Positions 42,515 through 52,403 of a stretch of 64,000 nucleotides of DNA are shown here, one piece after another. Origin of the DNA: Lactifluus volemus (taxonomy: Eukaryota; Basidiomycota; Agaricomycetes; Russulales; Russulaceae); assembly GCA_022376515.1 (NCBI GenBank), contig WTXI01000006.1, forward strand, positions 1,537,464 to 1,601,463, read 5' to 3'. Numbering within the stretch: position 1 is the first letter of the stretch; each line of letters begins with the position of its first letter. The notes under the pieces were generated by a model. The model searched no databases. It worked only from the letters and a program-made list of their open reading frames with translations, and was not told where the DNA came from. Both the position numbers and the translations under genes were made by a program.

Positions 42515-42726
42515 ATCATTTCCCTCATGTTTTAGCGCAGTACAGTATTTGGTTTGGTGACTAACTTAATTTGGTGTTTTTGAAATTATTGTATCGATCG
42601 CGACGGACACGTGATGATGAGTAGGCGTTGTTTACGGTTGTTTATTATCTACGCCGAGACAACGTGTTTTTGGACTGTACAGACTCTGCTCTCAGTCTCT
42701 CAGCTCTCCTCTCCTCATCCCTTGTC

Positions 42727-45133
42727 ATGGCTCCAATGTGTGAACCTCTCTGTCGTTTTGATGAAAGGTCTGTCTAGAGATGTTCATATCACAAAACACC
42801 CCTCGAACTCATTCACCTGCCTTCAAGACTCTACTTTACAACCTTCCCTCATCCGCCACCCAAACAGGAGACCCTCAATGATCCCGGATTTCAGCTAGAG
42901 CAAATCGATGTCCGCGGGATACGCACTCCACCCTCCGATTCCTCAGAACCGATGAAGCACTATTACTTCACCATAGATGATCAACTCATGTACATGTCCT
43001 TCTTTCAAGATTGGGGCCCTCTCAATGTTGCCATGGTTTATAAAGCATGCATATATATTCACTCACTACTTATTGTAAGTCTCATCTCTATTCTACGACG
43101 TGAGAACACCCCATATCCTACGGTCCACGTACAAGGCCGCGAGACATCGAGCAGACAATAATATCACCCCCCCCCCGTCACAACCTCTAGTTGTCTGCTA
43201 GGATGTCCAGAGAGCTGTAGTTGACCGCTAACACTGCACCTCCCCCTCTTGGTTCACCTCCACATCGCGCCGGACTACCGGTCTCTCCCCTTGGTCCAAG
43301 TTTATAGTTGCTCATGCCCAGTTCCAGGATGAGGACCTTTCTTCCCACCGCCTGATTCTTTATACATCCGATGACCCTCAGCGGAAAGCTAATGCCGCCC
43401 TCCTCGTTTCTCTCTTCTCAGTACGTCTCAATTCATCCTTTTACATTTCCCTCCCTCACCCTTTCCAGCTAATTGTGCAACAACGGGCCCCATGGGAGGC
43501 CTTTCAGCCCATCGCCGAGCTCGAATTCATGCCTTTCCGCGACGCCGGTCGCGGACGGTCTGACTTCAATCTGAGCATCCAGGATTGTCTTTGGGGAATG
43601 TATAAAGCGATGCAGAACGGTCTTTGTGACCTCAATGAGTTCGACGTCAATGAGTACGAGTTCTACGAAAAAGTGGAGAACGGCGACTGGAATTGGATCT
43701 CACCCCACTTTATTGCCCTTGCATCGCCGATGGACCCTACATGGATCAAGAACCAGAAGGATGCGAAAGGCCAAGCATCGTCTACGGGAGCCCTCACTTC
43801 ACCCTCAAAAGGCGTCAAACAACGCGACCTCGCGCTACAACGCAAGCTGCCAACACCGTTTCAGAATTGCCTTGAATATTTTGAACAGCACAACATCAAG
43901 ATCGTCATCCGACTGAATAACCCGCTGTATGACCGCCAGACATTCCTCGAGCGAGGGATGAACCACATGGAATTATATTTCGATGACGGCACCAATCCAT
44001 CAGATGAAATCGTTCGGCGGTTTATTGATGTCTCTGACGAGATCATTCAGGCCGGTGGTGTGGTGGCTGTTCACGTGCGTTCTACGCCTTCTAGATATTA
44101 TCATACTAATTGCGTGAGCGAGTAGTGTAAAGCCGGATTGGGGCGGACTGGCACCCTAATTGGTGCATATCTCATCTGGAAATACGGATTCACTGCAAGC
44201 GAGGCGATAGCCTTTATGCGTATCGTGCGCCCCGGATGCGTAGTTGGCCCTCAGCAACAATACATGTACGTGAAGCAGCTCGAGTGGGTGAAGTGGGCAG
44301 CTGCGGACGAAATGCGGCGAACGCAAGCGGCGGCAACACTCGCGGCAACTGCGATCGTCGCTCCAGTCACACCTCCGGCCGAAACTGACACAGAGAACGT
44401 ACCCATGGACACGACTCCCATAGTCAATGGATTGACCTCTGTCCCACCTGTCACCCCGAGCAAGCACGTTGCTGCGGCTTCTGCTCGTGCCCGCGCAGCT
44501 GCCCCTCCAGGACAGCCACGCAAGACGCCGAACGCGAAGCGAGTGGCCACCGACTCATCCGATGACGATATGGATGACGAGAGCGAGGATATTCTGCCCG
44601 CTCTCGGTGCGGCGCATCCGATTAGGCGCTACAAAGCCCGCGCGCTTCCCAAGACAGGTATTGCCAAGCTGACTGCCTCTGAACAACGCCCTACTCGGGT
44701 AACGCGCTCCGCAGCGGCAGCAGCATGTAAGCCTGGCAAGGTACTTAGTACAGCTGCGAACAAAGCAAACGTAACTGCCCCACCGAACAAGATTCCGAGG
44801 CTTGCGAATGCTACGTCTGCACGCGTTCCACAGAAACTTCCCGCACCCGCACCTGCACCCGCACCCCGCCGCACAGCCCGTCCAGCTTCACCTTCCCCAT
44901 CAAGGCTCCCAACTCTTGTTCCGAAACGCCCAGGACATGGGCATCATGCGTCTGTCAGCAATCTCGGTGATGTATCCCTCAAAGTCCCCGCGTCGCGGAG
45001 CAACGCCAACGAGTGGATGAGGAATGGCGCGAGCGCGGTCGTCAAACCCGGGAATAGCAAGGGCGAACGACCTGGCCTCCGAAGCGTGAGACGTCGACGC
45101 AGCAGCTTTAGCGCGGCAGATGTTGTCGCATGA
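42727..45133 (+). CDS. CDC14: Dual-specificity phosphatase Cdc14
   Basis: This phosphatase reverses Cdk phosphorylation during mitotic exit and cytokinesis. An N-terminal DSPn domain is clear ([98 protein letters not shown]). The catalytic domain ends in [20 protein letters not shown], and an intron (44075-44125) falls exactly between His and Cys of the signature. [18 protein letters not shown] follows, then a basic, Ser/Pro-rich tail ([18 protein letters not shown]) with possible Cdk sites. An intron of 247 nt (43075-43321) with a C10 run is unusually long for this region. The start codon is unresolved: the frame of [10 protein letters not shown] has a stop at about 42775 and no ATG before it, so a first exon must be spliced in. 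42727 is only a candidate. Confidence 0.9.
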
Positions 45134-45502
45134 CACTGGCTTGACCGCTCGCGGCATGAGCTCGAGGCTGCTGTTCATCTCTTTTTGTTAGGATCTCTCA
45201 TCCCACATGGTTTGCAGCATTGTCACTCGCATGGACTTCCATCAACCCGCCTCACTTCCTCCTCATAAGCCACATTTTTGCATCTCAATCATGTTTCCAT
45301 TTCATTCGGTTCTATAATTTGTTTGTCACATTTAGCCCTGACGACCTCTTGATTGGACGTACGATATCAATTCGTACTGGCGTGGCATCTGCGATCCCCG
45401 CCTGCGTGTGATACCTACTTATATATCTACACGCTGCAACGCTATACACCGATGTATAACTACCCAACTAACCTATACCTCATCCAATACTATTTTTGTC
45501 CT
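45134..45502. other. CDC14 3' flank
   Basis: No gene was seen. Parts of 45385-45502 resemble 45900-45986 (shared CCCGC..GTGTGAT and ACAC.GATGT words), so the HEM12 3'-end duplication appears to extend into this flank. Confidence 0.4.
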
Positions 45503-45660
45503 CTACGGATCTGCCTCACTGTCTGAGTACTCTTGCACCCACCGCTTGAGATCATCTGGGTCGACACCAGGTGTGATACCGTTTCCAAGATTCACGATCT
45601 TGGATCCCAGACTCGGCAGTTTGCTCCCCCTTTGGCATACACGCCACCCTCTACAGTCCT
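45503..45660 (-). pseudogene. Partial duplicate of the HEM12 3' end
   Basis: On the minus strand the frame reads KIVNLGNGITPGVDPDDLK then RWVQEYSDSEADP and a stop. This parallels the true C-terminus WIANLGHGITPGVDPDDLKW at 45987-46110. Upstream, words such as GGGGGAGCAAACTGCCGAGTCTGGGATC match the parent at about 46100-46130. The catalytically important His of NLGHG is Asn here. The copy lacks everything upstream of about 45660 and cannot be a gene. Confidence 0.75.
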
Positions 45661-45986
45661 ATTAGCACGAAGGGGCTAGTGAAAGAATAGGAGGGATCCG
45701 AGTCGGGCAACATCTGAGGACAGCAGGCATACGTTCAACTCGAGCGATAGAGGACCTTTTTTTGTATATACAGCAGCTAATACACGTAAAAGAAAAGTGA
45801 GACATCGAAATACTGTAGCTACAGTTGAAAAATGTGCTCGAAATCTCTAATACATCTAGATGTGCTGTAGCTTAGCCCAGAACATTGTAAAGAACTTTTA
45901 TGCAAAGCATTATGGTGCACCCCCGCGTGTGATCATGATGCCGACTACGTTCAAGTTACACACTGATGTCATCTTATACTTCCTCT
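45661..45986. other. HEM12 3' flank
   Basis: This is an AT-rich stretch between the 3' duplicate and the true stop of HEM12. No gene was seen. Confidence 0.4.
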
Positions 45987-47344
45987 CTATAGAACCACCT
46001 CCTTGGCCGAGTACTTGTGCACGCACTCGAAAAACCACTTGAGATCATCTGGGTCAACGCCAGGTGTAATACCATGTCCGAGATTTGCGATCCATGCTCT
46101 CGGCGGGTTGCTTCCCGCACGAAATGCGGCACACATGCGACGTACGCCATCCTCGATGGCATCACGCCCGCCATATAGCCGGGAGGGGTCGAGATTCCCT
46201 TGTAGCGCTTTCTTCGGTGCCGCGGCGCGCGCATCCGCCGGTGCTATGCACCAGTCGAGGCCGAGTACGTCGTAACCAGCTGCGGCAGTTGCCGTAAGAG
46301 AACCAGGTGCGTTTGCACCCTTGGCGAACAGAATGAGGGGGACATTGGGTAAATGATGCTTCGCGAGGCGCCCTCGGACGGTCGTGGCGATGTGCTGAAG
46401 CGGTGGCAAGGCAAACTCGGCAAAGTCGTCCGGAGAAAGCTCACCTGCCCACGAATCGAACACCTGTAATAGCTACGAAGAGGCGATGGACAAACGGTGC
46501 CATCGCGAAACCGTGTGTGTGGTGTGTGTGTGTGAGAGAACAGTCAGAACACGGAGAAGTCGGACTTACCTGAGCGCCGGCGTTGACTTGGCCGACGAGA
46601 AAGTCGATGCAGATATTTACAATACGATCGAGGAGCGCCTTGCTCTCCTGCGGATACTTGAACAGCCACGTTTTAGCTTTCTGAAGGGTCTTGGACCCAC
46701 CTCCCTCGATCATGTACGAGAAGAGGGTCCACGGTGCGCCACAGAAGCCAATAAGTGGGACCTCGCCGCGGAGCCCGTGCCGCGTCCTCGTAATAGCCTC
46801 AAAGACGTAGCCAAGTTCCTTCTGCACGTCGACGTTCTCGCGCAGACGACCAATGTCCGCTGGCGTGTCGAGCGGAGCAGGGAAGGTGGGGGCGGGGTTC
46901 ATAAGGACCTCCATGCCCATGGCTTGCGGGACGACGAGAATGTCGCTAAAAATGATGGCTGCGTCGACGAGACCCGAGTAGCGCCTTATTGGTTGCAGTG
47001 TAACCTCGCAGGCCAGCGCCGGCGTCTGACATATCTCAAAAAACTCGTGTTGTGCACGAAGGGCACGGAATTCTGCAGAGATAGAAGGGCTTCGGTGTCA
47101 GCGCATTGAAATTGGTCATATAGTCTCTGTACATGCCTGGGAGATAGCGTCCCGCCTGACGCATCACCCAGACGGGCGCGCGCTCAGTTTCTTCAGCTTG
47201 AGAATGAAGTGAGACGATTCAAGGCATCATTAAGAGAGGCTTGAACGACATACCCCTTGCTGTTCTGAGAATGAGATCATTCTTCAAGGGTGGAAAGTCT
47301 TTGCCGAGTGGCTCCCTTGGGCTCCAGTCTGGTGATTCAACCAT
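45987..47344 (-). CDS. HEM12: Uroporphyrinogen decarboxylase
   Basis: This cytosolic haem-pathway enzyme converts uroporphyrinogen III to coproporphyrinogen III by four decarboxylations. Conserved blocks are in order: FPPLKNDLILRTARAE, ERAPVWVMRQAGRYLPEF (substrate-binding Arg), AIIFSDILVVPQAMGMEV (catalytic Asp), LIGFCGAPWTLFSYMIEGGG, LFAKGA, NLGHGITPGVDPDDL (active-site His). Introns: 47137-47233 region before AEETERAP, a GC-AG intron at 47073-47136 between LP and EFRALRAQHEFF, and one with a long CA/GT-rich stretch at about 46464-46568. The start at 47344 (MVESPDWSPREPLGKDFPP) fits the family length; an in-frame ATG at 47416 would add 24 residues. A truncated duplicate of the 3' end lies 330 bp downstream. 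Confidence 0.94.
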
Positions 47345-47801
47345 GAGGGACGCACTGGTTGAGAATAACGCAGACTTTTTGACTACACGCGTTATGAGAG
47401 TGTTTGAAAAACTCACTCACATGTGTTACAGATATGTAGGGCAACCCCAACTATGTACTTCGGTTCCAAGGTGGTGTTCTCTAACCTCAACCTGAGTGAG
47501 CAAGCAATGCAATTCTGATCCACTTTGATCTAATCTGATATGATATCACATCCGATGACATGGCTTCCGCTCTCTAACTCTTGTATGACTTCCCAGGCCC
47601 GCTCTCACACTTCGGCCGTCATCTCGTGGATACAGCGCCCGATATCTGCGGGTCCGCTGGGCTGTGGAGTGGGAGGTGGATTCGGGCTGGAAAGCTACCT
47701 ATAGTACATTTATCAAGACCGCCCCGTAGTTGTAACACCAGCCTCGTGAGAGTACAGCCGATCCGCATTTACATCACTGACCATGTTCAATGTCCTTCCA
47801 T
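47345..47801. other. Intergenic region between HEM12 and the amidase gene
   Basis: Both genes are on the minus strand, so this 457-bp gap should hold the HEM12 promoter and the amidase terminator. No reading frame or repeat was recognised. Confidence 0.4.
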
Positions 47802-49952
47802 TCACAACCTTGATCGCTCATATAGTCTTGCTTTATGTGCTTTGAGCGCAGCATCGACAATCTCCGTCATGGCGATGACTGCCTCCTCTTCCTGACTGCG
47901 CCCTACAAGTTGTAGTCCAACGGGAGCGTTTTTGAATGTCTCGGGAGAATCGTCTGTTGGGGGAAAGTAGTAGTTTAACATCAGAAAAAGTCACCAAGAA
48001 AATCGCCCTTACATAGCTCGTATACATTCCGGTCCAACTTGCTCAGGAATTCATGGGCTGGTTTGGGTTGGTCAAGTATAGGATTTACTTTGGTGACCGG
48101 AAAAACGCATGCGGGGTAGTCCAGCGCATTCCAGATGAGCGTGTACTCAGCACTGCTATAGAAAGAGTCGGTATTGTTCCTATCTGCGTGTAAGAAGCCA
48201 CGCGTACATGTTCTTCCCGTGGGGAGGCGGCGGGAAGGGTGCAACAGGAGATATGATGGCATCTACGGGGCGTCCTGTGACGGTGAGATTCTTCGTGCTG
48301 TTCCAATGGTCTAGATATTCCTTCCGAAGCTGTGCTCGCTTCTTCTGGGTTTGGAAAAGCTCGAATGCGGATAAGCCCCCGCCCGAGGTATATAAAGCTG
48401 CATCTGAGGTGTCCAAGGTTGACATGGACTTCAGAATAGGTTCACCAGTTTGGGATGTAAGGGCCGCAAATTCGTTTTGTCCACCTGCAGCCCAAATCGC
48501 GGCCTACGTTGGACAAGCAGGCCGCCTACGAACGATGTGGATTTTCACACTCACCGTCACTTGATAAATTTCGGCATGCTTGTGAGGTTTCCAGTCAATC
48601 ACTGCAGAATGGCTTGGTGAAGTCTGGCAAGATGAATCAATCACATTTACCGTCGTGCCCTGCGGAAAGTAGTGCCTCCTTGGTCATATTGAGGGCGCGA
48701 ATAATTGGTGGCTGAGGAATAACCAGACCGTCATTCCAGAGAATGCCAAATGTGAGCCTCTCGCCACCACCATGCTCCTTGAGGCGATACTCGTCCTCAT
48801 CCCAGTACTTTCTTAGACAAAGTGGGTCCTTCAACCAGGGCCTCCGGCTGATAATAGCTTGCATGAACAACTTGATGCCACCAAGATCCGTTGAGAGTGG
48901 GCCGAGAATAGACGGGAGGGAGTCCTGGCCTTCCAGCGAAGTCCTTGAGCCCTCATATGGGATGCGGTGATAGGAAGGCCGAAAGCCATATATCCCATTC
49001 ATCGCCGCTGGGATGCGGACAGATCTAGTGAAGCAAATGAGCACGCAACCACGACCAGCGTAAATTGATCCTAACCCGCCTATATCGGACCCCACTCCTA
49101 GAATGCTCCCCCTCATCCGAAGTAGGGCACCCTCGCCCCCGGAAGATCCGCCGCAGGTCAAGGTGCGATTCACAGGGTTGACGGTTCTACCAAACACCAA
49201 GTTGTTGGTTTCGGGCCACTGATGACGAGCGTCAGGTCCATGAGGTACAAACTCATATAAGCAATTCAATTGAGTTGTGACGCCCACCATGAGTGTTTGT
49301 GGCACATTCGTACGAACGTATAAAACGGCCCCACATTCAATCAAGATTTCGGTGAGTGTGGCATCGCGTTCTGCCACTTTACCGATCCACGAAACATACC
49401 CTAGAACCCCCTAAATAAGGTCGAGCATACCGGATGTTACATAGCCCACGCACCCATGGTAGTCTCCAGCCCTTTAATACTGACCTGGTCCTTGAGCGAG
49501 ATCGGAAGTCCATGAAGTGGGCCAACGACTTTTCCAGTCGATTTCAATTGCTCATCGAGCCAGGCGGCACGCTCGAGAGCGCGGTCAATGAAAATCTCCG
49601 TGAGACAATTTGTCTGAGAAGTGCATGCGAGAGGTGAGAACTTGAACTACCGTTAGCTCGGGAGGAATTCTGATGGACACACAAGTTGTTGAGCAATGAC
49701 GGCCCTCTTGCAAAAGGCCGTTGTGACTTGGACAGATGACCATTCTCCGGTCGCGAGTCTGTTGAGTAGGACACTGAGCTTGCCGACGTTTGTGATTTCG
49801 AGCTCGCGCGTAGATAACAAGCCGCACTTGGCAGGGATGTCTGTCACGTCCAATACATCGTCTGGGGGTGGTGTGATTAGCCATCCCTGCGGGATGGAAG
49901 CGGCTTGACGACGCTTCTTCTCTGCAGCAAGCTCTTGCCAGGTTGGGGGCAT
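47802..49952 (-). CDS. Amidase-signature hydrolase (fatty-acid-amide hydrolase / acetamidase type)
   Basis: The amidase signature family hydrolyses amide bonds with a Ser-cisSer-Lys triad. The Lys region is VVGPLHGLPISLKDQVSIKG. The Ser-rich core is LTCGGSSGGEGALLRMRGSI, followed by GVGSDIGGSVRIPAAMNG, read across an intron near 49020-49070. The start is MPPTWQELAAEKKRRQAASI, the usual opening of fungal acetamidase-like proteins. The C-terminal exons join to SAEYTLIWNALDYPACVFPV and SPETFKNAPVGLQLVGRSQE, ending LYERSRL at TGA 47802. About eight introns, all GT-AG. The substrate cannot be told from sequence; relatives act on small amides or fatty acid amides. Confidence 0.9.
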
Positions 49953-50777
49953 GGTAAGGGACGGTTCATATCAAAGTTGGTCTTATCGTCCTAATAATAC
50001 TCTCTACGACTTTCGTAATATCAGCTGATATATTTGTTTCCAGAACCCCATCCTATTTGAAGGAAAAACCTTGCCGCCACAGTTTCTTGAGCCGATGACG
50101 CCATACAGTAGTAACTGAATGAACGCTTTGCCGCGATAAGCATGTCAACCCGCTTTGGCGGCGAAACTCTCACGAAATACATCGAAGAAACCCATAAGCA
50201 TGCATTCGCCCGCGGGCCAGAACCCTTACCCCAGAAGACCACGGCTAAGCCACACGATCACCTTCACCTCACCCCTTCCCCTCCCCACACTCACCTTTTG
50301 TCGTGATCCCGCCCCTCTTCCCCCCCCCAGCCCACCCCAAGCCCATGTAGTCTACGTAGCCGAGCGCGTCTTTGTCTTTGTATTCATGCTGCGCGTTATA
50401 AATTGGATTCAAAAAAAAACATGTCAACGGCCCTGTATTCCTAATCTATCGACAAGGGTTCAACTACGGTTACTAGACGATGTTGGACACAATACATTGC
50501 CATGTCATCTATCTTTTACCGGCTTTAAACCACGTGCCATGTGTGAGCCATTGTTGCAGTGAGGTATGATGATTAATGTGAAGAATTGATTAGGTCTCCA
50601 ACGAGAGTCTCGAACACTCTTGCGTCCAACTTCAATAACCTAGAATATTCCTGCAAGATCTTAAACTCGAAGGGTCTTTGTGATGCAAAATTCAAGTACT
50701 TACGTTGCACACGGATGGAACAATCTCACATAATTTGACACAAACGGCTCTCAGCTCACGTTTTAAATCCTCCGACT
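49953..50777. other. Intergenic region with a small 54-codon frame
   Basis: This 825-bp gap lies between two minus-strand genes. A plus-strand ATG at 50142 opens a 54-codon frame (MSTRFGGETLTKYIEETHKH, then AFARGPEPLPQKTTAKPHDH) with protein-like composition, ending TGA at about 50304. A C9 run follows at about 50320. It might be a small gene or the first exon of one; no continuation was found. The rest is pyrimidine-rich or AT-rich. Confidence 0.3.
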
Positions 50778-52315
50778 CTATTCACGGCTTATTAGATCCG
50801 CATCCGACGGTATGAGTTCCCACCGGGACGCACCTGATTCAGTTTTCTGTCCGTCCCAAAGCGTGACCCAGCATTTTGCCACACCTTCGACGATAGTGCC
50901 CTTCCAATTCTCCATTCGTGAGGCACATTCTTGCATAACTACATCCAACGCACGAAGGGAAGACACTTGCAATGTTATGTTCGACTTCCTGTAAGGAGCT
51001 GGATGTAGTGGGTGTGTCAGCTGCGGAATCAAAGCCTGGTATTTGTTCAATCTCCGGGTAGCGGCGTCATTGAAAGCGTTACCTTCAAGTATCGTGTCGC
51101 GCCTATTCCGAGCGCACGCACGACAATGGGCAATGCTTCGACACTCGCCTCAACGGCATCCACATCCTCCGAACTATACATCCACACGCTTCCAATCACG
51201 CCATCGCCCAATAACGCACAGAGTTGGGAGAACCGCTGTTCAGAGCCGGGTTGTGTTGTACGCTCTATGACAGTTGTCAAAGCAGGGATCGCGGCTCGCA
51301 GAATAGCTGGCGTATGTGGCGAGTGGAGAAAGGTGAGAGCCCGGTGTAAGGACTATAAATGTACGCAGGGGTCAGACAAAACGGTTCAGGACCGCAGTCA
51401 AAGATGGAAGATCATACAGCAAGGATGAGTTCGGATACTCCGGTACGATTGAGAAGCGAAAGCGGTGCACTCTCGAGCATGGCATTGACGACTCGGATGC
51501 CCAGAAGTTTATACTTTGCTTCAAAGTCGTCCAATAGAGTCATCACTGGGGGAACGACGAGGTACCAAAGACGCTCGTATGCATCGGTCTGCCAAAACGA
51601 AAGTTTAAGCGCAGGCCAAGGGAGTCAGGACTTACGCACATACGTCGATCCGCTGCACACACCAAAGGAGAACGTTACCGATCCCAGGGTGCTCCTTCCA
51701 TGCCTGTCCCTCAAATGCATCCTGAGCGGCTGCGTACCCTCCAGCTGTGCGAGGTAGCTTGCGGCCCGACTCGACGCTCAGCATCGGATGGGGGTTCGCT
51801 TGGAATATTGGCTTGACATGTTTCATCAAAATTTCCTCCAGGAGATATAAGGAAGGCTCGCCCTCCAATCCAAGGATCTCTGGAGGGATCACTCGAGTCA
51901 ATTCATGGTGTTAACGTGAAAGTTACATCGAGCGCTTGCCAGATGATAAGGCACCCATGTCCTCAGAAGTCCATTCGCCGTCGCCCTGGAATGCCGCACA
52001 GGTATAAATGAGGTCCGAGTTTTCGACTCCATCGGGCTTATTCTCAAGTAGTCGACGAAGATCCGTCAAGGCATCCAGGGCATTGGCTTTCCATTCGTCA
52101 AGTTGAACTATGAGATCTTTGTCTTCGGACTCGGAGATCTCATGGCGCGAAAAGTTGGAAGGTATGCGTAGAGCGTTCAAAAAGCGGACAACATCTTGAG
52201 AGCGTTCTTCCACAAGTTCGGATAAAATTGCCATGCGATATGGAAAGATGGAATTAGAGACATGAAGAACGTCAAAATTGGGGTTTAATTCAGTTGTCTG
52301 GACAAATATCTCCAA
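50778..52315 (-). CDS. TELO2-interacting protein 2 (Tti2)-like
   Basis: Tti2 works with Tel2 and Tti1 as a co-chaperone that matures PIK-related kinases such as TOR, ATM and ATR. The gene opens MEIFVQTTELNPNFDVLHVS and is helical throughout. The most characteristic block is NPHPMLSVESGRKLPRTAGG followed by FEGQAWKEHPGIGNVLLWCV, which fits the Tti2 pattern of an SGR motif, QxWK and WC. The C-terminal part has RYLKALIPQLTHPLHPAP and GTIVEGVAKCWVTLWDGQ. Four or so introns are visible, for example one ending at about 51010. The family is poorly conserved, so an unrelated HEAT-like protein remains possible. Confidence 0.55.
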
Positions 52316-52403
52316 ATTACCGAACTGTCTTTTTACTCTACTCTAGCAACTAGAGCGTCAATAATAGCAGACGTGTAAATATATTGGTACTAGGTAGCAA
52401 GTT

